Shown here piece after piece: positions 20,580-34,500 of a DNA stretch of 64,000 nt. Made by a program: the position numbers and the translations under genes. The stretch comes from Linanthus parryae. Taxonomy: Eukaryota; Streptophyta; Magnoliopsida; Ericales; Polemoniaceae. How positions within the stretch are numbered: the first letter of the stretch is position 1; the number at the start of each line of letters is the position of its first letter. Under the pieces are notes generated by a model, which made no database searches, was not told the origin of the DNA, and worked only from the letters and a program-made list of their open reading frames with translations. Location: assembly GCA_023055425.1 (NCBI GenBank), contig JALGPY010000007.1, forward strand, positions 22,082,001 through 22,146,000, in the 5' to 3' direction.

Positions 20580-23500
20580 CTATGCATCAATGAAGGGGAT
20601 CACAGCAGACAAGAGATCATCATCTGGAATAGGGGGAAGGCCAACTCCAACGCCAACATCAGCAGCACCTTGAGCAAGGTCAGCAACTCCACCATCTGCC
20701 AAGGCATGATCACTAGAAGAGGCATGAGCAGAAGAAGATGCAAGAGCAGGGCTATCCACAACATCTGAAGCAAACTTTGCACAAGCAAGACTAGCAGCTG
20801 GCAGCACAGCAAGAGGATAAGCATCAGACACTTCCACCACAGCATGAGGAGAAAACTGAGGAAACAAAGTGAATCTGTCGGGTCTCCAAGAGATATTTCC
20901 TTTCTTAACTTCAACTTCAACCAATTCATTAGGAGTTGAACACAAACTAGAAGCAATTAGTAGACCGAAATAAAATTAGCAAGGGCTTCAGCTTGGTGGT
21001 ACACATGATCAGCTAAAGGAGTTTGTTGCTCAAACAATCTTTTGTTTCTAGTGATCCAGAGAATCCAAAAGATAGCTGGGATCCAGTGCCAGTTCTGAAT
21101 GGAGCAACGTTCCTTCTTCTTTCTAATCCAGTGAACAATCCAATGTTGAAGATTAATAGAATTATAACTAGGCTTATGAGATGTAGTAAGAGGACCTCTC
21201 TCCCAAAGCTCTTGAGCCATGGTGCAGTGAATAAATATGTGTTCAGGGGTTTCAGGATGAGTGTGACACAGGGTACAAAAGGGACTAATAGAATTAATCC
21301 TAGAATGAATATTATCTAAACAAGGTAAAGAGTTGGAACAAATTCTCCATAAGAGATGTAAAATATTTGCAAGCAAACCTGAGGTCCATAATCTTTTCCA
21401 CTTAAGCAAATAAGACATTTGATTAAACTGAATACGTTTGGCAGAGGAAGTAGGAGAAGAATTATTATAGTTTTGAAGAAAATATGCTGACTTAACCGAG
21501 AAGATTCCATTAGAGGTGGCTTTCCAAGAGGGGGTGTCCTGATTCTCATTAAATCCAATGGGTGTATGAGCTATTTTGTGACAGAGCCATGCAGGGAACA
21601 GTAGAAATCAGTTGAGCCACCTTTTTGATCATGTTATTTGGGTCAGTTTGCCTTAAACAATCAGCAATTGAATCAGCAGGGACATCTTCAACCCAACCAT
21701 CATTTCTTACCATGATTGAATGCCCATTGACCACTTTCCATTGCAATCCAAGATTGAGAGCACCTCTACCCTTTCAAATATTCTTCCAAGCACAAGAGGC
21801 AGTAGATGCAGGCTTCAGACTAAGGAAACTTTGTCTTTTACAATATTTGGAGGTAAAATAAAAGCTAAAGAAAGTAGATGAATCCTTGACAATTCTCCAA
21901 CTATTTTTAGCAAGAAGAGCATTGTTAAAACAGTGTTAATTTTTGAATCATAACCCCCCATTTTTAGTTTTGTTGCACAAGAAATCCGAAGAGAGCCAAT
22001 GAATACATCTTTTGTTGGAATTGCCAGCCCGGAAGAAGTTAGAAAGAGTAGATTTAATGACATCACAATCTTTTTTGGGAAAAAGGCAAACAGACATGGG
22101 GTAAACTAAATAACTGTTAAGAACAGCTTTGATTAGGGTTGCTCTTCCAAAAGAGTTAAGGAGGAGACCTTGCCAACCAGCACATTTCTCAAAAAATTTA
22201 GTAATAGTATGTTTTATGAGATCTTTATTAGAGCCTTTTTTATCTAGATAAACTCCTAAATATTTTCCAAATGAATCATGAGGAGACAATCCTAAGTTGG
22301 CAGAAAAGTACATCCTAGAAGTGGTACAGTTTGGGCTAAACACCAAAGAGGATTTGTCTAAGTTGATAGATTGCCCAGATTGAGTAGCAAAGTCATCTAA
22401 GATACACTTGATATTACTACTAGTATTGGGTTGAACTTGGAAAAACAGGAGGGTGTCATCAGCAAATTGGAGATGGGTTATTGTTGCATTCCTGGAAATG
22501 GGAATTCCTTGAATTAAATTGTCTGATTCAGCCATCTGAAGAGAACTAGACAACACCTCAGCACGGAGAGCAAATAGAAAGGGGGATAAGGGATCACCTT
22601 GTCTTAGTCCACAATGAGGATTAAAGCAGTTAGATTGTGAGCCATTAATGAGAATAGAGTAGGAAACTGTGGTAATGCACTGCATAATGAGTTTGATAAA
22701 GTGGGTAGGGAAGTGCATTTGAAACATAACTTGCTCAAGAAAATCCCATTTGACTCTATCAAAGGCCTTGGAGATATCCAACTTAAGAGCTCCTAGCTTT
22801 GGTTGGTTATTAGATTTAGCCTTGAAAATAGTATGAACAATATCTTGACCAATAAGAATATTATCTTGTATGAGTCTCTGGGGTATGAACCCATTTTGGT
22901 TAATAGAAAGGAGAGAAGGGAGGAAAAGCTTAAGTCTGTTGGCAAGGGCTTTTGCAATGATTCTGTAAAGTACATTACATAGACTAATGGGTCTAAAGTC
23001 ACCTACAGTTTGGGGATTATTATTTTTGGGAATTAGAATAATATGTGTTTTACTTATTTCTTTTAGCATATGACCTGAATTAAGGAATGATAACACAGCA
23101 GAAGTGATAGAAGTGGATAAAATTGGCCAATTATTTTGGAAAAAAGCTGGCTGAAATCCATCGGGGCCAGGGGCTAAAAGAGGGGACATTTCAAACACAG
23201 CATTGGAAATCTCATTTGCTGTGAATGGTTTGGAGAGCAAAATTTGCTTAAGAGTCTTTGTGATATTAAATAATAGAGAGAAGGAGAAGAGATTATCATT
23301 CTGTTGCAAAAACTCAGTCTTGCTAGGTGAGGGTTCAGAATAAATTTGCTTAAAATGTTCACTAAAGCAGTGCATAATAGTAGTTAAATCAGTAATGCTA
23401 CTTCCATCAGGAAGTTAAAGATTCCAAATTGAATTCATGTTTTTCCTCACTTTTGTATAAGCATGAAAGAATTTGGTGTTCTTATTTCCTTCCTTAAGCC

Positions 23501-24566
23501 ATTTACATCTAGCCCTATGAGCCCAGAAAGTCTCTTCTTGAGTTAGAAGTTCATGAAGATGGTTATGGCATGAGATAAAGTTTGAAGCAGCAAGAGGTTC
23601 AGGCAAAAGAGCTTGGTAATAGGCAATTTGCTGCTTGACTAGAGAGATTTGGTTAGACAGGGAAGGTCTAGACATGGCCCAAGTTCTAAAAGATTTTAAG
23701 GTTATTGCAAGGAGTTTAGCCACTCTAAAACAAGGTGATCCTCTTATGGGGAGTCGCCATATAAATTGAAGAAGATATTTAGTCTCAGGGATCTTAAGCC
23801 ACCAAATCTCAAACCTTCTAGGGGGTTGATACGAGAAGAGGGTGAGTTAAAGAGCTTGAGAATAAGGGGAGAGTGGTCAGAGGCTCCAATACCTAGATTA
23901 AGAAGAGACAATGAAGGAAACATTGAAAGAAAATCAGTGTTACACCATGCTCTATCTAATCTCTCAAAAGTGGGGTTGGAGTTAAACCTACTATTAGTCC
24001 AAGTAAACCAGGGGCCAATGTTTTTAACTTAAAACATGCCCCAATGGTTAAGGTAGTTCAACAGAAGGGAAGCACCCCTAATGTTTGAGGCACAAGGTCC
24101 AGATTTATCATGAGGAAATAAGACTTGATTAAAATCTCCTACAATAATAAGGGGGTAGTGATGAGGTAGAATAGCATCAAACTGTTTCCAAACATCACTA
24201 CGCATATCAAAGTTGGGATGGCCATAAACAAGGCCAATGAACCAAGGTGGGGTTTGAGAGTTACAAATCCGACTTTCTAGCAAGATCAGATTATTAGAAG
24301 ACCATTTGAGTGTGCTCGTAAAGATATGAGAATGCCAAGCACACCATAATCCTCCACTAGATCCACTGGGGTCAACAAAACAGTGTTTATCAAAACCTAG
24401 TTTTCTAAACTTTTACTTAATAAAAGAGGTCGGATGTTTAGTTTCAGAGAGGAAGATAAGCGCATGCTTGAACCTACGGGTCAGCGAGAAAATCTCACAA
24501 ATTGCAGAGTCCTGACCAAGCCCTCTGCAATTCCAACTAAGAAGATTCATGGCACCCATGGGGGTT
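20580..24566 (-). pseudogene. LINE ORF2: endonuclease, reverse transcriptase, zf-RVT, broken
   Basis: The endonuclease starts LLSWNCRGLGQD near 24555, continues with FLSETK, GDFNQVLFPHDKSG and ASDHSPL, and has stops (after SFIK and GMF). The reverse transcriptase (23375-21948, 475 residues open) shows SPLLAPGPDGFQPAFFQ, DFRPISLCNVLYRIIAKALA, LDISKAFDRVKW, GLRQGDPLSPFLFAL and LQFADDTLLFF, the intact catalytic FADD. A zf-RVT region (21418-20957) has CTLCHTHPETPEHIFIHC. The last part (to 20580) is Ala-rich and I do not see an RNase H domain. Target-primed reverse transcription is the family's role. Confidence 0.85.
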
Positions 24567-24646
24567 GTTCTGGCACAACCACCCGAAAGCCCAGTTTAAG
24601 TTTTTTGTGTGAATGTGAGAAATCAGAAAGAGACTCGTTGACTGTT

Positions 24647-26559
24647 CTAAGTCTTTTTTTTGAACTTAAATTTAAATAAATGATCCGAGAATGGATTGAA
24701 ATTAAACTGGTTGATTAAATCATAAAAATCAACGGTACCTTTGGGAGCCTCTGGCTTGGAAGAAACTCTCTGCCTCTTACCCTTCCCCTTGTGATCAGAA
24801 GACTGAGACACATGTGTATCTCTCTTCTTGGCTGCCTTTTTGATTGCTGGGATTTGCACCGGTTTTGGCTTTGGCTGAGCCTTGACCTTGCCTTTTCCAT
24901 ACATCTTTCTGTTGATCGCCTGTTTCTCCATGCCCTTCTCTTTCTTGTTGTCTCCTCTTTTACCCCTAGATTTTTTTGGCACGGATGGACCACTTTCCTT
25001 CAAAAATTTTTCAATATCCACCATGTCCTGATTTCTTTGAGTACCCTCCAATTTGGCTTCCGAGGTTAAGGAAGGGGAGAACTCTGGGGATTTTATGGAG
25101 AAGCTTGCATGGTGCAGTTTCTTGAAGGTAGTTGGGAGTTACCTCATTGTGTTTGAGTTTGGTGGTGAACGAGAGAGGATGGGACAAGAGAGAGATTGAA
25201 TGGGAGGATTTTGCAAAATCTTCTCTCGGAATTGAAGGTTGGTATTTATAGTGCAGATGGGTGGGATACTTTTCAGTTCTTGCAGTAAAGAATCGCCTTT
25301 TTGAAACCCCAAATGCATGCATCCATTGAAGGCCTGCTCGGAAACCCAATCAGCATTGAAACTGATTGGTTGTGACTGTTGGGAAGGGGGTGCATTCATG
25401 GAACCGGTTGGAAAGCATGCATGCATTTGGTGGGAAAGAGGAACCGGTTGAGGGGGAAGCTGAATCAATTGGAGTAACCCCGTTGAATGCTTGTCCATCT
25501 GAGAGCTTTCACCTATAAAAGATGAGTTACTAACAACTCTGTGTTTTTTGGTGATCTCATTATGCAGAGGATCTGAGGGAGGAGTGAAAAAATTTGCAGA
25601 GTCGTTCGAAGATGAGGAGTGATCAGAGAGATGAGGGTTTGATGGAACAGGGGGTCCTTGATTTGGGTCTTGGAGGGTTGGGACATCACGAAAGTCATAG
25701 ACAGGGGTGATACTTGTGTCGAATTTCATTGTGCGGAAGGGTCCATTTTCTTAATGTAGTTTGAGCAAGTGATTGAACATTTTACTTTGTGGATTCACAA
25801 AAAAAGGGTAGGAAGAGAGGTGGTGGGATTGAAGATACCGTGCTTCCAGCTTCTCCAGAACTTCAACCAGGTTAGTGTTACAATGCTTATTATCATACCC
25901 AATACAACCACACCGATAACACACCTTGAAGATTCTTTCATAACTAAAGAAAACCCATTTTTTCTCTTCCTCCCTTGGGACATTCACGTAAGCCCCTGGG
26001 TCAGAGCTTGATTTAGAGAAACTCTAGCCCTAATCCTTAATCCATGCAAGCCTCTTACTCTTTCAAAAGACCAATCAACCACAATTAGTTCCCCTGCTAA
26101 ATTTCTCAGTTTCTCAGTCGTAGCATGATCAAAACCTTCAAGAGAAATATTTGGAACTTGAAACCAAAGATCAGCTTTTGAGAAATCAATTTCAGAGAGA
26201 GCTTGATTGTTTCTCCTTTCTTTTAAAATCAAAGATAAGCCATACATGGATATAAGTGATTCTTTGAGAAAAAAATCCTTATCTTTAGGGTTTTGAAAAT
26301 GAAAGAGATAAACGTCCTCTTTTTTCTCAATCCAAACTGACTCAAATGTTTTTCAGGCCTTGCTGATAGCTTGTTGCATAACCAGAGGGGAAAGAGAGGT
26401 TTTACCCAGAAATTTAGCAACCAGGGTGTGTTTCAAGATTTCCCGAAAAGTGAAGGATCTAGTAGGATTCAATGAGATCACTGAACCCCTTTCGTCAAGC
26501 CTTTCCTCCATGGAATCATTAGATGAGGAACTGCTAGTTTCGAATTGGAAAGGTTTAGA
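24647..26559 (-). pseudogene. LINE ORF1 (RNA-binding, DUF4283-like with zinc knuckle), broken
   Basis: From an ATG near 26559 (MSKPFQFETSSSSSND) the frame shows a DUF4283-like region to about 26000, interrupted by a stop (ISKA*KTF) and another after QALTQGLT. It then reads EEEKKWVFFSYERIFKVCYR, a CX2CX4YX4C knuckle in which the usual His is Tyr. A Pro/Ser-rich and then a Lys-rich tail follow to the stop at 24649-24647. Such proteins package LINE RNA. Several stops and frame changes mean this copy cannot make it intact. Confidence 0.75.
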
Positions 26560-27074
26560 CATACTGATCAAAGAGGCAAAGAGAGATTGAAACTGAAAAT
26601 AAGACACTCAACATAATGGAATGAGGTGAATCTAGCTTTCACTTAAAGGACACAAAGAAGAGAAAGATAAGGAAGAGACATGCAAGAAGATATGGGAAGA
26701 TTTGATTAGTAGCATAAAATAATCAAACAATAAACAGCAACAAAAAGAGCCAATGCATGCAAACAGAATGATTTTAATGATCTCGGTAGTGTGCAACAAT
26801 GGAGAAAACCGTGAGTTACAATGCAGATGAATGATGACTATGTAGGTAGTAGGGTTATGGAGGTGCAGCACACGAGAATGGATTACAAAGAAGAGAAGGT
26901 AATTAGAAAGATGAAGGGCAGTGAATTGGTGCTATGGCCAATTAGTGGTGGTGGAAGATGAATGGTTAATCAGAAACAAGGAGATGGAGATTGTGGCTCG
27001 AAGAGCATTCGGAGAGGCTCTAGAGAGAGAGCATTGTAAGATGTGGATTCCACTTCCGATGTCAACTAACTGAT

Positions 27075-28595
27075 CTATATTGCGGTATTTATAATCTGCT
27101 TAAGTTGGTACTTAGACATGTATGTTGGAATTTCGAGAGGGCCAAGATACTCGAGACTGAGTCATGTGAAGCTCGAAGCCTCCGTCATTTGTTTTTGTGA
27201 AGAGAAAAACTCCCACATTGCTAGTTCTAATGCGCGATCCGGGAGCGAGAATCTACGGATCCACCTTTTGATTTGAGTAGTTAGTTTAGAGTTGGGAAAA
27301 CCAGATCAATAGTGACAATGCATGTATGGCCTCTTCGGCACCGCCACCAAGAGCTTCAGCTTACTACTGGCAGCCATAATGTTGAAAACGACGATATTTT
27401 GAATATGTAGAGTGAGGAAGATTGAAATTGTCTTGGTGGCCGCATTATGTCGCCTCATGATATTGTCACTTACGCCACATGTTCTGATTTGCATAACCTC
27501 CTAGGCATGGAAAAGGAGTTCAGGAAAAAGAATTGTGGGAAATGAAAGGGTAATATTGATGGGTATGAAAAGAATAAACTAGATAGAGCATCGAAATTTG
27601 GTGATTCATTAGCGAGAGTATACACACAATTCCATTTGGTGGTGGGTTTTTGTGAGATAGAGTATAAAAGACATATACTCGATATTTTAATTTAAATTGA
27701 CATAACATTGATAGTGTAAAAACATATTTTGCTAGGTCATCGATGTCAGGTAAAGGGATAAACGTGTCCTTTTCCGAAACATGAAGAGGTAAAAAATTAG
27801 AAGATCAACTATCATATCTATGAAATTTTAATTGGTTCGTGGAGAATACTTGTTTGTCCCACCACTTGTTCATGAGTTTGAGGGGTTGTAATAACAAAAA
27901 ATAATATAACATGTTATTGCATGTAATTTATGTTATTGTAATTGTCTTGTTATTATTTTAAATAAAAAATATCTTGTTATGATAACATTGGTATAGGGGA
28001 TATAACGTATTATGATAAGTTGGCAGTTTATTTAAACTCTCAACAAACTCTGATACAATTTTGATCGGTTGGCTCCTTTTTCTTCTTTGTCGTAGCTCCC
28101 TTTTTCTTTTATATTTTTAGAAACTCTGGGTAAGATTCATTAGTTTCTGTCGTTTTTTAAAATTTATATTATTTAATTGGCTAATCTAACTCTACTAACA
28201 TCTAAAAATTACATAATGCAAGAAGTGCATGTATACTAGTGTCTTCAACTTCATGATATTCATGTATTCACACTATTCGCATTCAACATTCATATATATA
28301 TATTGTGAGGTTTCTAAACTACATGTTAAGATTTCTTGTTATAACCAGAAACAAATTTATACAGGCTGACTTGAAAGTTTTTCAGAGGAGATTTTAATCA
28401 CTCTTTCAATCAAGAAAGTGATAATTATGTCACATTTAGGTTTTGACTAAGATATTGGATGAAACTGAAATGAGATATGGAGAATAAAATACAGTTTTAT
28501 ATGTCTACTACATAATCTCTGGACAATTGCAATTAATACCCATAGATATTAGTAAGTAATTCCAGAAAAAAATTACGCGAGAAACACAACAACCA
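27075..28595. repeat. Segmental duplication, copy A
   Basis: It matches 53105-54437 along most of its length, with scattered substitutions and indels (for example TTGGAATTTCGAGAG, AATGCATGTATGGC, TACAATTTTGATC, TCCAGAAAAAA). Together with 20231-20320, on the other side of the LINE, it forms the same block as copy B. Function unknown; no coding frame is conserved between copies. Confidence 0.8.
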
Positions 28596-28750
28596 GTGAA
28601 GTTGATCGAACCACTTTGTAACTAGTGACGGCAAAAATTGTAGAAGTTTTGGTGTAGAATACTCTAATTTATAATGACAAATCAAGCACTACGTGGACAA
28701 CATCTGAGTATATGTTATATTACACTTATGGGTTATTACAACCCCTCAAA
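27877..28750. mobile_element. Candidate TIR element (874 bp)
   Basis: TTTGAGGGGTTGTAATAAC at 27877-27895 is perfectly inverted at 28732-28750, and similarity continues inward (AATATAACAT). No target duplication is obvious. It overlaps copy A of the segmental duplication. The inner part recurs in copy B. Confidence 0.45.
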
Positions 28751-29481
28751 ATTCCATTGGTTTGTGAAGAATATATTCTCATTGATTTGTGGAGAATAGT
28801 CGTTTTTCAATCGGTTTTGTCAAAGGAAAATCCACATCCCAATTTGTTTGGGTTGGAGAATTTTCAACACAAATTCACTCAATTACTTTGAAACTCCAAA
28901 CTAACCTAACTTATGGACTCGGACCTAGTTAGACCGGGTTAAACGGTTTGATCAACTTTAAAAAATAGTTAATGTTGAAAATAATTGTAAAAATCCCTCT
29001 AAAAAAAGTAAATGCCAATTTTTTCTAAAAAAAATAAATACGTGTCAACATAGTTATGAAGTTGGAAAATTAATATATTTTGTTAAAAACATATTAAAAT
29101 TTTGAGAAAGATAAATGAAAGTAATTATGCTGGCTCAGTGGTGGAGCGTTTGAATCCCTGCATGAGGTCTCGAGTTCGAACCCGACTATATTGATGTAAT
29201 TATAAAAACAATAAAACTTAATTTATGTACTGTCTAACTAACTAAAATATACAGTTTCCTCCTAGTAAAAATTGAATCTAACCGGTTCGCTCTAAATGAT
29301 TTCGCCAACTTATAAATCATAATCAAAGTAGTCGAGTCGGGCAATTATATAATTGTGACCAATCAGGTAACATGGCGTATGTTGAACTTAGACCGGCTTG
29401 GTGCGGAGCTTTGGGCCTGCCGCTTTGGGAAAATTTTGGTCACAACTAGTTCGAAGTGCACTCTAATGAGTTATGAGTCTA
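28751..29481 (+). mobile_element. tRNA-derived SINE head within otherwise featureless sequence
   Basis: At 29131-29141 TGGCTCAGTGG (box A) and at 29173-29183 AGTTCGAACCC (box B) give a Pol III promoter of the tRNA type, with the same CATGAGGTC-TCGAGTTC middle as the SINE at 14.9 kb but in the opposite orientation. An A-rich stretch follows near 29202. The remainder of this interval holds nothing I recognise. Confidence 0.6.
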
Positions 29482-29999
29482 TGTCAGGAGGGAAGGACTA
29501 AAGTGAAAGAAATTGTAAAGTGATGACCTATAATTAGGACTGAAGTGAAAGGAGATGAAAACTGATGACATGTAATTAGGATAGCATTATCCGTTGGATC
29601 ACAGGACCGGGAGGATCGTAGCCGTCCATTTGATTTTACCGTTGGAGGTTTAAAACAAAAGTGGAACGCTGTCGTTCCACTAATGGCGGGTAGGGGGATG
29701 CTGAGTTGGCGACCAGCTGGCAAGACGAAGGAAGGCGATTGGTCCAAGCGTGTCATCAGTCAGAGTGACGTGTGAAAGGCCGTTGCTTACTTTCTTTTAT
29801 TGTACTCTTTCCCTACTGTTTCTCTTATTCTCATTTAGCACCCTTGTAGATAAAAGGGGCTTGTATTGCTGAATTAGGGCAGAATGTGAATCACAATTTC
29901 TTTTCTGATCTCTCTCTTCAATTCTTCTTCTTCTTCTTCTTCTTCTCCGTTCGCCGGAAAATCTCTCCGATTCAGGTCAAGAACTACAAGTTCCTGACA
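29482..29999 (+). repeat. Gypsy 1 5' LTR
   Basis: 518 bases, TG...CA, with a (TTC)n run near 29927-29946 just before the end. The LTR ends CTGACA three bases before the primer binding site. Confidence 0.95.
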
Positions 30000-30040
30000 A
30001 ATTGGTATCAGAGCCTTGCTTTCCTCTGTGTCTCTGAGCC

Positions 30041-31501
30041 ATGGGACAAAGGAAGAACAACATTTTGGTGGAAAATGATGGAATTGAAGGCATCATCAAC
30101 CACCTCCGCGCCGTCGACGGAGCGGTGCTAGAGCTGAGACAAGGTTATGATGAACTGAAGCAAGGTCAGGACCTCATCCATGGACAACTAGTTCAGCTGA
30201 ATCAAATTGGAGAAATGAGAGAGGAGCTTAATAAATTGGCTAATAGCTTCAATTTGATGGCAAATGATCGAGACAAGGAGAGAATGGATGTCTCCAGTTC
30301 AGCAACCAGGTCTCCAGCAAGCTTGTTAGGCAAGGGAAAAGCTCCAATGCACTCCAATGGAACTCCTCATGGATCTAGAATGCCTGGAAGACCTGAGGAA
30401 ATTCACAATGAGGTACCTAGGGTTTCAACTCACTTTACTGTTCCAATGCCTAAGATAGAATTCCCTAAATTCACTGGCATTGATCCTATGAACTGGATAA
30501 TGAAAGCTAACATATATTTCCAGCTGCATCACTTAACTGATTTGCAAAAACTGATTCTAGTATCCCTCAACTTAAGTAGTGAAGCTGAGAGTTGGTTTAG
30601 TGCTGAATTTGAGTCAATTGACTCTTTGACATGGAGTGATTTTTGTGAAATAGTGTGTGAGGAATTTCTAGAGCCTGGACATGAGAATGTGCTAGCTGAA
30701 TTTCAGAAACTTGAGCAAACTGGAAGTGTGATGGAATTTCAAACAAAGTTTAATACTCTCAAACCTAGAGTAAAGGCTTTGTTTCCTTGGGCTGATGACA
30801 AATATTTTTTGAAAACATTTTTGGGGGGATTGAAACTGGAAATAAGAAGTCAGGTGCAGTTATTAGCTCCAAGCAGTCTAGCACAAGCTAAAGCTATGGC
30901 TAAATTGCAAGAAATTTCTTGTAACCACCATCACCAAAATGTGATTCAAACATTAAGTGGTATGATGAAGAAAAATTCTAAAGTCTCTCAGTTGAAGTCC
31001 TACACACCTTACAATTCAGAAATTCCAGCTAAGACTACTAATGCAGCTTTACCTTTTAAGAAGCTCACACAAGAAGAAATGAGAGATAGGAGAGCCAAAA
31101 ACTTATGCTACTTTTGTGAGGAGAAGTATGTGCCAGGGCATAAGTGCAAAAACCCACAATTATTCCTCATTTCTGGGGAAGAGGGATTAACACCTGTACT
31201 TGAGGAAAACAACAATGTTGAAGAAGAAGAAGAAATACATGAGGAGGAGGCTATTACTGCTGCTGAAATGGAAATTTCTCTTCATGCCATTTCTGGTAGT
31301 AGTGGAGCTCAAACTATTAGGCTCCAGGGGTTTGTTGGCAAGCATAGAGTGCATGTACTCATTGATTCTGGCAGCACTCATAATTTTATGGATTTGGACA
31401 CAGCTAGAAGAGTGCAATGTGACACTATTCACAGCCAGGTTATGAGAGTCACTGTGGCCAATGGCAGTCAGATAGAAAGCTCAGGGGTATGTCCAGGGTG
31501 A
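30041..31501 (+). pseudogene. Gypsy 1 gag and aspartic protease
   Basis: A 486-residue frame from ATG 30041. It has a coiled-coil-like N-terminus, a gag region (NWIMKANIYFQL, ESWFSAEFESI), a zinc-knuckle-like CYFCEEKYVPGHKC and the protease active site VLIDSGSTHNFMD. The stop at 31499-31501 cuts the protease before its end; the downstream sequence continues in another frame from about 31489, so a frameshift lies near 31490. Gag forms the particle and protease matures it. Confidence 0.85.
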
Positions 31502-34500
31502 AACTGAAGCTGCAAGGTCAAGTCATTGAAACAGAGATGATAATCATTTATCTTGGAGGTTGTGACATGGTGTTAGGGGTGCAGTGGCTCAAGGAAGTAA
31601 GTCCAGTAAGTCTTGACTTCAACAAAATGACAGTGACTGTACATATTCGGGGTAAGCCAATCCAGTTTAAAGCTCAAAAAGAGGAGTGTCAGTACAAGGC
31701 AGCCAACCTCAATGCCATTCACTCTTATTGTGCCAAGAACCAAGGAGTTATCATGGGAAACTTATACAGTATTTGTGGAACTCAGCCAGTACAAATTACT
31801 GAAATGCCCCTGGAATTCAGGCAAGTGCTAGATAAGTACAACAATGTGTTTGAAGAGCCAAAGAGGCTACCTCCTCCCAGGAGTCATGACCACCATATTC
31901 CATTAAAGGAGGGGACTCAACCAGTGTGTCTAAGGCCTTACATGTATCCCCATGTGCAGAAGACAGAAATTAAAAATTTGGTGAAAGAAATGCTAGACAA
32001 TGGGGTAATTCAACACAGTACAAGCTCTTTTGCATCTCCTGTACTCTTGGTAAAAAAGAAGGATGGTTCTTGGAGATTCTGTGTGGATTATAGAGGCTTA
32101 AATGAGGAAACTGTTAAAAAAAGTTTCCCATACCTATTATAGATGAGCTATTAGATGAGTTACATGGGGCAACTTGCTTCTCTAAGCTGGATTTAAGAGC
32201 TGGTTACCACTAGGTGAGAATGGCAGAAGAAGACACTCACAAAACTGCATTCAGGACTCATGAGGGCTTGTATGAGTTCAAGGTGATTCCATTTGGCCTC
32301 ACTAATGCACCAGCCACTTTCCAAAGTCTCATGAATCAGGTGTTTAGTCCCTATTTGAGGAAGTTTGTGCTGGTATTTTTTGATGACATTTTGGTGTACA
32401 GCAAAACTAGAGGGGAGCATGTGCAGCATTTAAGTACTGTTCTAGGGGTAATGCTGCAGCATGAGTTATATGCCAAGCTATCTAAATGCTCTTTTGTGCA
32501 AACCACCATTGAATATTTGGGACACTTGATTGATGGTGAAGGGGTGGGGGCAGATCCAGCTAAGATCTCAGCCATGGAAGAGTGGCCTGTTCCCAAAACC
32601 ATCAAGGGTCTCAGGGGATTTCTGGGGTTGACTGGCTATTACAAGAGGTTTATCAGGGCTTATGGGGTAATTGCTAGACCATTGACTGCCTTGTTGAAGA
32701 AGGGAGCTTTTTGTTGGACTGAAGAAGCTTAAGTGGCCTTTGAAGCTTTGAGGTCAGCTATGAGTTCTACTCCTGTGCTAGCATTACCTGACTTTGCTAA
32801 AATGTTTGTGTTAGAAACTGATGCTACCTATCATGGCATTGGAGCTGTTCTTACGCAAGAAGGAAGACCTCTGGCCTACTTTAGCAAGGCTCTAGCTGAC
32901 AAGCATTTGGGGTATTCCACTTATGAAAAAGAACTCTTGGCAGTGGTGCAAGCTGTGAACAAATGGAGATCTTACCTGGAAATTGCTAAATTTCAGATTA
33001 GAACTGACCATCACACTCTCAAGTTCTTTTTGTAACAAAAGATCTTCACTCTTTTGCAGCAGAAGTGGGTAAGTAAACTAATGGGATTGGATTATGACAT
33101 TGTTTTCAAACATGGAAAGGAAAATGTTGTGGTTGATGCCCTTTCTAGGGTTATGACTGAATCTCAATGCAATGCTGTATCAGTAGCAGTTCCTAAATGG
33201 ATATATGAGGTGTTGCATTCCTATGAAGGAGATGAATGGGTTGTTCAGAAAATTGCACAGTTGTCAATTGATGCAGGGTTGCTTGATGAGTGGCAACTAC
33301 AAGATGGGATGCTCAAGAAAGGCAAGACCATATATGTGGGGTCCAGAACTGATTTGAGAACCACTGTCATTGCGGAAATGCATAACAGTGGGGTACGAGG
33401 CCATTCTGGCATCAAGGGTACTTATAAGAGATTGGCTGCTGTGTTCACTTGGCCCAAGCTGCACAAGGAGGTGAAACAGTGGGTACAAGGGTGTGACACC
33501 TGTCAGAGAATGAAGGGGGAACATGTTCCCTATCCTGGGCTGTTGCAACCTTTACCTGTGCCAAACAAGCCCTGGGCCCACATCAGCTTAGACTTTGTGG
33601 AGGGATTGCCTAAATCTGCTGGGAAGACATCCATTTTGGTGGTCATTGATAGGTATTCCAAATATGGTCACTTTATAGCTCTGACTCACCCTTATTCAGC
33701 TGCTGACATTGCTCAAGTGTTCTCAGACAATATTCACAAGCTTCATGGGTTGCCAGAAACTATTGTGAGTGATAGAGACAGTATATTTCTTAGCCAGTTC
33801 TGGAGTGCATTGTTCAAAAGCTCAGGCACCAATTTTCACTATTCTACTGCTTATCACCTCCAGACTGATGGCCAGACTGAGAGATTAAATCAGTGTTTGG
33901 AGACTTATCTCAGGTGTGTCACAGCTGAAAGACCTCACAAATGGGCTAAATGGCTGGCTTTGGCTGAGTTTTGGTATAACACCTCCTTTCATATCAGTTT
34001 ACAGATTTCCCCTTTTTGAGGCTTTGTATGGTTATGCCCCAGCCTCTCCTTCCTTTCATCAGCTCAACAACAGTGGGGTAGCTGAATTGGATCAATTCCT
34101 TGAAGACATAAAGAAGATGTTGCTGGTCATCAAGCACAACTTAGCAAAGGCTTAAGATAGAATATGCCATTATGCCAACAAACACAGAAGTGAAAGGGAA
34201 TTCACAGTGGGGGATCAGGTATTTCTCAAGCTGCAGCCTTATAGACAAGGGTCAGTGGTTGCCAGGTCAAACAACAAGCTAGCTGCTAAGTTTTATGGGC
34301 CATTTACTATTCTGCACAAATTGGGTAAGGTGGCCTATCAGTTAGAACTGCCTCAGGGAGCTCAGATCCATCCAGTATTTCATGTGTCTCAGCTCAAGAA
34401 AGCTCAAGGCCAGTCTCTCAGTAGCTCTCCTGTTCTTCCTAAAACCGGTCCTGATGGTCAATTGCTAGCTGAGCCATTAGCCATTTTAGACATAAAGTTG

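Larger units (their letters stand above)
20305..27074 (-). mobile_element. Full-length L1-type LINE with target duplication
   Basis: The body is 20321-27058 (about 6.7 kb). Poly-T at 20323-20336 is its 3' poly(A) tail on the minus strand. ATGTCAAATAACTGAT at 20305-20320 and ATGTCAACTAACTGAT at 27059-27074 form a 16-bp target duplication with one mismatch. Inside are ORF1 (zinc knuckle) and ORF2 (endonuclease, reverse transcriptase, zf-RVT), both with a few stops. The 5' end is intact, which is unusual among LINE copies. Confidence 0.9.

Noticed and set aside
29350..29448. Short inverted pair TTGTGACCAA/TTGGTCACAA as a miniature element
   Set aside because: Only 10-12 bases, no target duplication; could be chance.
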